From Pseudanabaenaceae cyanobacterium SKYG29 (GTDB taxonomy: Bacteria; Cyanobacteriota; Cyanobacteriia; Pseudanabaenales; Pseudanabaenaceae), in assembly GCA_025055675.1 (NCBI GenBank), contig JANWWT010000007.1, positions 1 to 64,000 on the forward strand: a stretch of DNA of 64,000 nucleotides, written 5' to 3'. Numbering within the stretch: the first letter of the stretch is position 1; each line of letters opens with the position of its first letter. Positions 38,837 to 46,248 of this stretch are shown piece after piece. The notes beneath the pieces are model-generated. The model was not told where the DNA came from, did not search any database, and saw only the letters and a program-made list of their open reading frames with translations. Made by a program: the position numbers and the translations under genes.

Positions 38837-39268
38837 ATGCGGCGGTTAGTGCGTTACTGGTATTTACGGTTGCGGCGGCGTAGTACCCCCCCTCGCCTGG
38901 CTAGGGGACTGGCAGCAGGTGTGTTCGCCGGCATGTTTCCGATCTTTGGGTTCCAAACGATCGTGGCAGTTCTACTGGCTACCCTGATTAGAGGTGACCA
39001 GTTAGTAGCAGCCCTAGGAACTTGGGTTAGCAACCCTCTCACCTATGTGCCCATCTATACCTTTAACTTTTACCTAGGGCAGTGGTTGCTGAGGACAAAG
39101 ATAAACTTTAGCTACCAATCGGATATCTGGCAGCTGGGCAAAACTGTACTCATAGTGCTGTTTTTTGGTTCATTCGTGATGGCTAGTGTGAGCAGTGTAT
39201 TTAGTTATTACCTAGGTATTTGGCTGTTTACTAAAATCAGGAGACAGAGGTTACATAAATCTCCCTAA
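38837..39268 (+). CDS. DUF2062 membrane protein
   Basis: A 143-residue protein. The N-terminus is highly basic (MRRLVRYWYLRLRRRS), followed by the DUF2062 hallmark PRLARGLAAGVFAGMFPIFGFQTIVAVLLATLIRG and WVSNPLTYVPIYTFNFYLG. Two to three membrane helices are likely. The family is widespread, and its role is not established. It is divergent from psbI, with 53 bases between start codons. Confidence 0.85.
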   Translation: MRRLVRYWYLRLRRRSTPPRLARGLAAGVFAGMFPIFGFQTIVAVLLATLIRGDQLVAALGTWVSNPLTYVPIYTFNFYLGQWLLRTKINFSYQSDIWQLGKTVLIVLFFGSFVMASVSSVFSYYLGIWLFTKIRRQRLHKSP

Positions 39269-39337
39269 CCTCGGTAGGACGGCAAAATTAGGTCTTGCAC
39301 GGGGGACTAATTCTGGTATTATTATATGGCTTGCAGT

Positions 39338-39411
39338 CGGGGCGTAGCGCAGCTTGGTAGCGCACCACTTTGGGGTAGTGGGGGTCGTGGGTTCAAATCC
39401 CGCCGCTCCGA
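39338..39411 (+). tRNA. tRNA-Pro(GGG)
   Basis: The acceptor CGGGGCG (39338-39344) pairs with CGCTCCG (39404-39410), with one G-T pair; A39411 is the discriminator. The anticodon arm is CCACT-TTGGGGT-AGTGG, with anticodon GGG. The D-arm GCGCAGCTTGGTAGCGC and the T-arm CGTGGGTTCAAATCCCG are normal. CCA is not encoded. An accessory region begins just after its 3' end. Confidence 0.95.
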
Positions 39412-39496
39412 TAACCTCAAGCCCTCTCCAGTAGTGAGCTTTAGATTTGTGGAAAGTTTGTATTTCCCATTGAATAAGACTTTTTCAGCTCCTGTA

Positions 39497-40027
39497 TTAC
39501 TGGTCTTTGTAAATACTTTCTAGCCTCGTTGTGTACTCGTGTACATCAAAGGGATAAAAGGATTTTCCATAACCCACCCGCGATGGATGGCGAGGATGCC
39601 CTTCTTTGGTCAAGTAGTCATAACACAGCCAATTCAATCCCTCCCGATCGAGACAACTAACAATTTCTTTGAGTGCGCGTACAAAGTATTGTCTCTTGAT
39701 GATCCCTGCTCCCCATGCCGCCCAGACAAAGGCTAGAGAATAAGCCTTCACGATTTGACTGATAATGGCTAGATTTTGTACATGAACAGGATCGGGAACA
39801 CGGATTGGCAATGCCAGGATATGAGTAGACCTGATGGGGCAGAGATTGGCTATGATAAATCCATCAAACCCTTTGCACTGGCTGATACGCCTGACCTTGC
39901 TCAAAGTTAAGTCAGATTTAACGTCAGTGGCAGTGCTGGGATTGAGACCTAGAACTAGGACGGGTCGATCACCAGATTGCCCCAGTGCAAACCTTAGCGT
40001 ATTAGAGGCAATGTAGATGTCAGTCAT
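39497..40027 (-). CDS. DUF1643 domain protein
   Basis: A 176-residue protein whose core LVLGLNPSTATDVKSDLTLSKVRRISQCKGFDGFIIANLCPIRST matches the DUF1643 family, common in mobile and accessory DNA and of unknown biochemical role. FVWAAWGAG and the C-terminal YDYLTKEGHPRHPSRVGYG complete the pattern. The start is ATG 40027. It lies 85 bases after tRNA-Pro and opens the accessory region. Codon and hexamer use do not differ clearly from the chromosome. Confidence 0.8.
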   Translation of the reverse strand: MTDIYIASNTLRFALGQSGDRPVLVLGLNPSTATDVKSDLTLSKVRRISQCKGFDGFIIANLCPIRSTHILALPIRVPDPVHVQNLAIISQIVKAYSLAFVWAAWGAGIIKRQYFVRALKEIVSCLDREGLNWLCYDYLTKEGHPRHPSRVGYGKSFYPFDVHEYTTRLESIYKDQ

Positions 40028-40750
40028 TAGGAGCGGTTCCCCTTGCGACTCAACAATCCTAGCTGATAGATTTCGATTGCCCTTTGATGAACTACCTGGT
40101 CATGGGGATTTTACATTCAGTCCGTGAGCAGCTTAGCATTGCAGCAAATAATACTGCTGTTGGGCTTGACATAGTGAACACTCTCGATGAGATCGTTACC
40201 ATTTGTTAGGTGTATTTTGGAGAAAGCCCATTAATCTGGGAGGCTTGGTATTTATCCACAAACGTAGTATAGATACCTAAAAAACTTTTTGCAAATCCGA
40301 AAGGGGAAAAGGACGGGTATGCCACGATCGCTTTATCACAAACGATCGAATTGGCGGTAAGCACCATCAGATGGGTAGCAGCTGGTAAGGTCTCAACTAC
40401 AAGGCTTATACCATTGTCAAAATGTTCTCCCAGTGCGGGGCTAAAGGAATCGTTTACACCGAAAGTTTTGGCAATCTTGCTCCCGATCGATAGGTTGGAA
40501 GAACTAGCAGATATATTATTCGATTTCACAACCGTTGATGAACTATATTAGCGACTCGATCGGGTTTTTATCTTTTGTTCTGCCCCTTACCCCATCCAAT
40601 TCCTTGCTCTCAGTAATTGGTTTGGTTGATGCTCTGAGCGGATTAGGGGAGCTGATTGCCCCGCTTAAATGGTCTCCTCGAGACACTTCTAGCCGTACCT
40701 CAGAGAAAATTAGACAAAGGACACAGTTAGTTAACAGAGGAGGGTCGCGT
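40028..40750. other. Gene-poor stretch with decayed coding remnants
   Basis: No intact gene is supported here. A short frame around 40090-40210 (containing HSVREQLSIAANNTAVGLDI) looks like a fragment but is not identifiable. The second half holds the tail of a DUF4351-like protein. Two CGATCG hexamers at 40326 and 40342 and more near 40485 and 40558 show that this DNA resembles the host chromosome, unlike the GH114 gene that follows. Confidence 0.5.
40351..40551 (+). pseudogene. Remnant with a DUF4351-like C-terminus
   Basis: The frame ends with LLPIDRLEELADILFDFTTVDELY, close to the LPLERLEALGEALLDF ending that I know from DUF4351 proteins, which often follow Rpn/PD-(D/E)XK nuclease domains in cyanobacteria. 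No N-terminal nuclease domain is present, and the upstream part cannot be placed. It is probably the tail of a lost gene. A related tail lies at 43070-43146, on the other side of the GH114/GH5 block. Confidence 0.45.
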
Positions 40751-42496
40751 ATGCGCACCTATTTGCGGGCTATTATTCTGCTTGCCCTAGTAGTCTTAGC
40801 TACGATCAGTTCTTACTGGTTACGCACGAATGTGCCTACTCAATCAGCTTCGGACAATCACTCTACGGCAAAGCCAATGCCATTAGTAACACCAGATACC
40901 GCATCCCAAGCCAGTCTAGCATTGCCATTCTACGGCATTCAGTATGTTCCGCTAGCGGAACTGCCACAAGTGCGTGCCCTTGGCTTCGACCTAGTCCTCA
41001 CCGATTTCGCCTACAATGCAGACCCAGCCGAATGGGTTAAATATCTTGACACAGCCTGGTCGTTAGGTATGCGGGTAATTCCCTGGCTCTGGCCCGAGGG
41101 CTGGAAGCTAAACCGCCAAACAGGTGTCTGGACAATTGATGCAACAGCAAGGCGGTTCCTCGAAACCGTTGCTGAACATCCGGCAACCTTTGCTGTATAT
41201 GCGTTGCATGAACCTTACTGGATGGAGTGCGACACATGCGGCTACACAACGGCCGAACAACAAGCGCTCTACCAGGCGATCAAGCAAATTGCGCCTGTAC
41301 CGATATATTCTGAGATCAACGGCTTTACCTTCTGGGCTGAGGCAACCCCTGAGAAAGCTATTGCGCCTGGGGTTTGTGACTATTGTCAAACCGGGTTCTA
41401 TCCTTTCCTCACTGATGGAACATACCAACGCGATGAACTAATCACTCATATACAGCGTGAGATCGCAACATTGCGACGCTTAGCGCCCGAATCGCGGCTG
41501 ATCTGGACCATGCCCGCGTTTGAGTACTATGCGGACGATCTCCGCATGCCCACCAGCGAGGAAATGTGGGACTATGCAAGCCTGGTGTATAGCCGTCCAG
41601 AAATAAGTGGTGCCTGGTGGTATATGTGGCGTTGGGACAACGAACTCTATTCATCGTACCTGGCTATTCATACTGAACTCCACCCAACTGTGCGCAAGAT
41701 TGCCGACAACATCGTCGTGTTGCGTCGGTCGCAAAATGCTACGCCTGTATCTACTGTCACCGCTGATACAAGGAGCATTCGCTTACCGCCTCAGGAAGCC
41801 TTTTGGCAAATCCAATACACCGGAGAAATCGACACGAGTCTCAAGGTTGATGTGTTCAACCTCGACCTATTTGATGTGTCATCTTCCACTATTGCGTCCT
41901 TACACAGGCGTGGTATTTTTGTAATGTGTTATTTCAGCGCAGGTTCCTATGAAGAGTGGCGGCCCGATGCCAACAGGTTTCCAACCGAAGTGCTGGGAAA
42001 TAATATGGAAGGCTGGCCAGGCGAGAAATGGTTAGACATTCGGCGCATTGATCTGCTTGCGCCCATTATAAAAGCGAGGCTTGACCTTGCGGTTAGCAAA
42101 GGCTGCGATGGTGTCGATCCTGATAATGTCAATGGATATACCAACGATACAGGATTTCCTTTGATGTCTGAGGACCAGAAACGTTATAACATCTTTCTCA
42201 CGGAAGCGGCTCATCAAAGGGGGCTTTCAATTGGTCTGAAGAATGATTTAGGGCAAGTTCCGGAGTTGATATCGCATTTTGATTGGATTCTCAACGAAGA
42301 GTGTTTCTCCTATAGAGAATGCGAATTGCTGCTGCCCTTTGTTCAAGTTGGTAAGCCTGTTTTCATTATTGAATACGAGCTTGAACCATCAGCTTTCTGC
42401 TATCAAGCATTACAGATGAACTTCAACGCGTTACGTAAAAATTGGAAACTGGATGCCTATAGGGTTGATTGTCGAGAGTGGTCTGTCAGTCAATAA
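40751..42496 (+). CDS. Two-domain glycosidase with C-terminal GH114 domain
   Basis: A 581-residue protein with an uncleaved or cleaved N-terminal membrane helix (about residues 5-25), then a TIM-barrel-like domain (about 56-318, containing YALHEPYWMECD and GAWWYMWRWDNE), then a GH114 domain (about 348-575). The latter shows WQIQYTGEID, MCYFSAGSYEEWRPD, LDIRRIDLLAPII and CDGVDPDNVNGY, the last holding the acidic residues of the family. GH114 enzymes cut alpha-1,4-polygalactosamine in exopolysaccharide. ATG 40751 follows a good GGAGG site; 72 more codons upstream are open but begin in remnant DNA. There is no CGATCG in the 1.75 kb, suggesting recent transfer. Confidence 0.85.
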   Translation: MRTYLRAIILLALVVLATISSYWLRTNVPTQSASDNHSTAKPMPLVTPDTASQASLALPFYGIQYVPLAELPQVRALGFDLVLTDFAYNADPAEWVKYLDTAWSLGMRVIPWLWPEGWKLNRQTGVWTIDATARRFLETVAEHPATFAVYALHEPYWMECDTCGYTTAEQQALYQAIKQIAPVPIYSEINGFTFWAEATPEKAIAPGVCDYCQTGFYPFLTDGTYQRDELITHIQREIATLRRLAPESRLIWTMPAFEYYADDLRMPTSEEMWDYASLVYSRPEISGAWWYMWRWDNELYSSYLAIHTELHPTVRKIADNIVVLRRSQNATPVSTVTADTRSIRLPPQEAFWQIQYTGEIDTSLKVDVFNLDLFDVSSSTIASLHRRGIFVMCYFSAGSYEEWRPDANRFPTEVLGNNMEGWPGEKWLDIRRIDLLAPIIKARLDLAVSKGCDGVDPDNVNGYTNDTGFPLMSEDQKRYNIFLTEAAHQRGLSIGLKNDLGQVPELISHFDWILNEECFSYRECELLLPFVQVGKPVFIIEYELEPSAFCYQALQMNFNALRKNWKLDAYRVDCREWSVSQ

Positions 42497-42606
42497 CGTT
42501 TGTCGCCGTCGTTAGGCGAGCCCGTTGCGTAAGCAGGCATTTGCAGATACACTGTTACCTACTTAGTGCGGCTTTTCAAACGGGCGAACAAAAGGGAATT
42601 CTTACT

Positions 42607-42858
42607 ATGCTATATCTAACACGACGAAAGTTCTTAAGCTTGTCTGAAACCTCAGCAATTGGCTTTGGCATCACATCTTTTGGTGTTACACCTGTATCAA
42701 ACATGACACTTAGGTCGCTTGGCACGCTAAAGTCTGCTACTTATACTCAACTTCCCCGTTGGCGTGGGTTCAATTCGCATGAAAAGGATGGGAATGACAT
42801 ACCGCACTTGAACAAAGGCTATACAGAAGCCGGTACAAGACTGGCTCTTCCTCAGTAG
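42607..42858 (+). pseudogene. N-terminal stub of a GH5-like cellulase with RR signal
   Basis: An 83-residue frame from ATG 42607 starts MLYLTRRKFLSLSETSAIGFG, a Tat-type signal with twin arginines. After the signal comes LPRWRGFN, which is how many bacterial GH5 cellulases begin their catalytic domain. It then loses similarity and stops at 42858, so the barrel is absent. It lies 110 bases after the GH114 gene, in the same orientation, and probably came with it. Too short to be active. Confidence 0.55.
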
Positions 42859-42924
42859 GTTGGTGGATGGCAGGGAATTGACCCTGGTATCATCCCCAGA
42901 GTTTGGGATGTTGCAGTCAAACGC

Positions 42925-43146
42925 TTGCCGAACTGGCAGATTGAGAGGATGTTTACATCAGATGATTTGCGCCATATCCCAGGAAATGCTGTTTTATCTT
43001 TGCCTAGGCAAATCTGCTACGATACACCTTCAATGCAGCAGAACCGATCGGTCTCAACAAATCACATCACCCCCGATCGATTAGAAGAATTAGATGAAAT
43101 GATTTATGACTTCAGTCACAGTAGTAGTATGTATACTAGTAAGTGA
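42925..43146 (+). pseudogene. Remnant with a second DUF4351-like tail
   Basis: The frame ends with ITPDRLEELDEMIYDFSHSSSMYTSK, similar to the tail at 40490-40551 both in protein and in the shared DNA string CCCGATCGAT followed by related sequence. The front half (MPNWQIERMFTSDD) is not identifiable. A ribosome binding site is not obvious, and I read it as part of a decayed gene. It stops 16 bases before the potassium-channel gene. Confidence 0.4.
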
Positions 43147-43161
43147 GGTAGCTAAACTCTA

Positions 43162-44052
43162 ATGATATACCGTTGGTACAGCCATCGCCAGCAAATTGTA
43201 GAAGGATTTGGTGGGGCAAAAGTAGTACTACTCAACACTGCATCATCTTTTTGGAACGATCTTTATCATCGTCTACTCAACATTTCTTGGGCAATGTTTT
43301 GGTTAATTATTAGCTGCGTATATGTATTAATTAACTTGTTGTTTGGTTTTTTGTATATGACATTTGCTGAGGTGGCGAATGCTAGTAAGCAGCACTTGAG
43401 CGATTACTTCTTTTTCAGTGTTCAAACTTTGGCTACCATTGGTTATGGTAATATGCACCCGCAAGGGATAGTAGCAAATCTACTAGTTACTGCTGAATCC
43501 CTGGTTGGGTTATTGGGGGTAGCAATGATTACTGGGCTAGCTTTTGCCCGTTTCTCTAATCCTTCTGCCCGTGTCCTGTTTAGTAAGGTGGCTGTAATTA
43601 CAAAATTTAATGGTGTACCTACCCTAATGTTTCGCATGGCAAATCAACGGAGTAATCAGATACTGGAAGCTCAAGTCAGGGTAACTTGTGTGCGCCATGA
43701 AGTCAGTGCTGAAGGTTTTAGGATGCGGCGATTTTATGACTTAGCTTTAATTCGTTCTGAAACCCCTGTCTTTTTCTTGACTTGGTTAGTAATGCACCCA
43801 ATTAATGAGGCAAGTCCTCTCCACAACAAAGCAATAGATGAAGATACGGTCTTAGTGGTAACATTGATTGGGATTGATGATACCTTTTCTCAGACTATTT
43901 ATGCCCGCCATGACTACCGCATGCACGATATTCGTCTCCAACACCATTTTATGGATGTAATTACAGAGACTCAATCTGATGAAGTGATTATTGACTACTC
44001 TTATTTCCATAAAACCATGCCTGATCTTGAAGAATTTAGTGATAATCAATAA
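43162..44052 (+). CDS. Inward-rectifier-type potassium channel (KirBac-like)
   Basis: A 296-residue protein. Two membrane helices (about 40-65 and 104-130) flank the pore loop FFFSVQTLATIGYGNMHP, with the potassium selectivity filter TIGYG at residues 92-96. The C-terminal cytoplasmic immunoglobulin-like domain contains PTLMFRMANQRSNQILEAQVRV and the typical FFLTWLVMHPI. It should form a tetramer passing K+. The gene has no CGATCG hexamer in 0.9 kb, which may indicate foreign origin like the GH114 gene. Confidence 0.9.
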   Translation: MIYRWYSHRQQIVEGFGGAKVVLLNTASSFWNDLYHRLLNISWAMFWLIISCVYVLINLLFGFLYMTFAEVANASKQHLSDYFFFSVQTLATIGYGNMHPQGIVANLLVTAESLVGLLGVAMITGLAFARFSNPSARVLFSKVAVITKFNGVPTLMFRMANQRSNQILEAQVRVTCVRHEVSAEGFRMRRFYDLALIRSETPVFFLTWLVMHPINEASPLHNKAIDEDTVLVVTLIGIDDTFSQTIYARHDYRMHDIRLQHHFMDVITETQSDEVIIDYSYFHKTMPDLEEFSDNQ

Positions 44053-44326
44053 TCCCGTAATTGTACCGATTTTATAATCAATCATTTCGCTGAGCAGTGG
44101 AGGAAGTGATAATCTTGTGTCAGCTGCAGCTAGGTTTTGATTTCTAGGCAGATTTGTAGCCTCTACCATCGTAACCCCGTGTTATCCAGTCAGTTGTTTA
44201 GTAATTACAGCAGCACTTTTTATTCCAATTTTATACTTAACAACTAGTCAAGTTAAGAACATTCCGTGCTACTGTAAATAGTTGTGTGCCTTGCCTAACT
44301 TTATTTTCCAAGTAGGTCAAGAAAAA

Positions 44327-45226
44327 ATGAATATAGATAACCCTAAACAACCTGTTCTTCTTAACTTCTCCCAGCAGAAAGCCGCACTGCAGGTGCTACC
44401 CAGACATCCCCTTTTATCCAGTGAAGGAACAGATTGGGGTGGCATTAGATTGGAATATCACCAGCAGCCACCCTGGGCAACACCTGAGTTTCTTGCCCAA
44501 GAACATATCATCTCGATAGTTACAACTGAGCATCCTTACCTGAACGAGCGCAAAGAGCAAGGGCAATGCAAAGCCAGGTATGACAGAAGCGGTGATATTT
44601 ACATCTATCCTGCTAAACAGCCTATCCAGCATTGTTGGCATGCAGAGGTACAATCTATCCATTTGTACCTGGAGCCACAGCTTTTTGTTGAGCTTAGTGA
44701 AGATTTTAGGCAAACAACCGTTACTGAATTATTGCCCCAGGTTGGTATACGAGACTCATTAATTCAGGAAATTGGATTAGCCTTGAAATCGGAGCTTGAA
44801 CAGGGGAATAGTGACCGTTTCTATGCTGAATCTGCTGCTGCTTTTCTGGTTGCTCATCTGGCGCGTAGATATTGCCATAGCAAAGTTCAATTACCAAGCT
44901 ATGTAGGCGGATTATCAAAACTCAAACTAAAACAAGTGATTACTTACATCCAGGCTCATTTAACAGAAGATATTTCCCTAGCAGAAATGGCAACTGCAGT
45001 AGGTATGAGTCCTTACTATTTCTGCCGTTTGTTTAAGCAATCTATGGGTATTTCACCTTATCAGTATGTAATTGAGTGTCGTATCGATCGGGCAAAAGAA
45101 CTTCTCTCTCAGGGAGAAAAAAGCATTGCTGAGGTAGCATTAGAAGTGGGATTTGCGAGTCAAAGTCAGTTTACTAAGCATTTTAAGCGTATTGTAGGGA
45201 TAACCCCAAAGCAAATGCGTACTTAA
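44327..45226 (+). CDS. AraC-family transcriptional regulator
   Basis: A 299-residue regulator. The last 100 residues hold two helix-turn-helix motifs (DISLAEMATAVGMSPYYFCRLFKQSMGISPYQYV and SIAEVALEVGFASQSQFTKHFKRIVGITPKQM), the AraC/XylS DNA-binding domain. The N-terminal 190 residues form an unassigned effector-type domain. ATG 44327 is preferred over TTG 44282. The pirin gene begins 98 bases downstream, in the same direction; this pair suggests that the regulator controls the pirin, as in other AraC-pirin loci, though no binding site is shown. Confidence 0.88.
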   Translation: MNIDNPKQPVLLNFSQQKAALQVLPRHPLLSSEGTDWGGIRLEYHQQPPWATPEFLAQEHIISIVTTEHPYLNERKEQGQCKARYDRSGDIYIYPAKQPIQHCWHAEVQSIHLYLEPQLFVELSEDFRQTTVTELLPQVGIRDSLIQEIGLALKSELEQGNSDRFYAESAAAFLVAHLARRYCHSKVQLPSYVGGLSKLKLKQVITYIQAHLTEDISLAEMATAVGMSPYYFCRLFKQSMGISPYQYVIECRIDRAKELLSQGEKSIAEVALEVGFASQSQFTKHFKRIVGITPKQMRT

Positions 45227-45323
45227 TGGCAAGAATCTGCTAAAAATTACAACAAACCGATAGACGACTATAGTGCCGATCTTCTACTGTTAGGGATGAA
45301 AACTAGTTAAATGGCGTGGAGCG

Positions 45324-46031
45324 ATGATCAGCATTAGAAAGGCAGACGATCGGGGTTTGACTGATTTAGGTTGGCTCTTTAGTCGTCACACTTTTTCTTT
45401 TGGTCACTACCACGACCCGCAATTTCTGGGTTTCGGTAGCCTGGTGGTTATCAATGAGGACAAGGTGCAGCCGGCCAAGGGTTTTGGCACTCACAGCCAC
45501 AGGGATATGGAGATTATCTCCTATGTTTTGTCAGGTGCCTTGGAACACAAAGATAGTATTGGTACAGGCTCAGTTATTCATCCTGGGGATGTACAGAGAA
45601 TGTCCGCTGGTACAGGCATCAGTCATAGTGAATTCAATGCCTCCGATCGGGATGTAGTTCACTTCTTGCAAATCTGGGTGCTGCCTGAGCAAAAAAATCT
45701 ACCACCTAGTTATGAGCAGAAGTCTTTTAGTGCCGCAGAAAAGCGGGGTAGATTGAAGCTAGTTGGCTCCAGAGATGGACGGGATGGTTCAGTCACTATT
45801 CACCAAGATGTCAACTTGTTTGCTTCTTTACTGGAACCCGGTGATGGAGTTAGCTACCAACTGCAAGACGATCGGATGGCGTGGTTACAGGTAGCAAGAG
45901 GACAGGTAACACTCAATGGGCATTATTCCCTTGCGGCTGGCGATGGAGTAGCAATTACAGAGGAAAACAAGATTGAAGTTGTGGGAACCCAGTCTAGTGA
46001 ATTCTTATTGTTTGACTTGGTGCGCCCATAG
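45324..46031 (+). CDS. Pirin-family protein (quercetinase-like bicupin)
   Basis: A 235-residue bicupin. The N-terminal cupin has FSFGHYHDPQFLGFGSLVVINED and the metal-site motif FGTHSHRDMEIISYVLSGALEHKDSIG, with its histidines and glutamate, followed by GDVQRMSAGTGISHSEFN. It is of the YhhW-like length. Relatives open quercetin-type flavonols in vitro; the natural role in bacteria is often stress-linked and unclear. The AraC regulator gene precedes it. Confidence 0.9.
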   Translation: MISIRKADDRGLTDLGWLFSRHTFSFGHYHDPQFLGFGSLVVINEDKVQPAKGFGTHSHRDMEIISYVLSGALEHKDSIGTGSVIHPGDVQRMSAGTGISHSEFNASDRDVVHFLQIWVLPEQKNLPPSYEQKSFSAAEKRGRLKLVGSRDGRDGSVTIHQDVNLFASLLEPGDGVSYQLQDDRMAWLQVARGQVTLNGHYSLAAGDGVAITEENKIEVVGTQSSEFLLFDLVRP

Positions 46032-46071
46032 ACAGGTTTTGTCCTATGCAGACTAAACACTTTGCAATTGG

Positions 46072-46230
46072 TTAAACAGGAATGCTATGACTAGGTAAAA
46101 TCGTCTTGATAAGCACAATGCAGTTGCCCTTTTGGTGGACATCAAAGAGGTTGGTACCAGTAATTTGGCATAACCCATCGCTATGATAGTCCTGGATGTC
46201 ACTCTGGGCTAGACACAAATATTTTTGCAA
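46072..46230 (-). CDS. Possible short ORF, 52 residues
   Basis: Between the pirin stop and the kinase stop a minus-strand frame from TTG 46230 reads LCLAQSDIQDYHSDGLCQIT, then GTNLFDVHQKGNCIVLIKTILP. Its composition looks protein-like (DGLC and GNC with paired cysteines). The start is weak, with no clear ribosome binding site, and it begins only 19 bases after the kinase stop. It may be a small protein or the tail of a lost gene. Confidence 0.3.
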   Translation of the reverse strand: MQKYLCLAQSDIQDYHSDGLCQITGTNLFDVHQKGNCIVLIKTILPSHSIPV

Positions 46231-46248
46231 CCGAACTCACTGTAAACG

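Noticed and set aside
40206-40529. Minus-strand frame of 107 residues
   Set aside because: No recognisable domain, no ribosome binding site, and it lies opposite the DUF4351-like tail; the plus-strand reading explains the conservation better.
39338-46248. Phage-type attachment site repeat of the tRNA-Pro 3' end
   Set aside because: I looked for a second copy of the T-arm and acceptor sequence downstream and found none.
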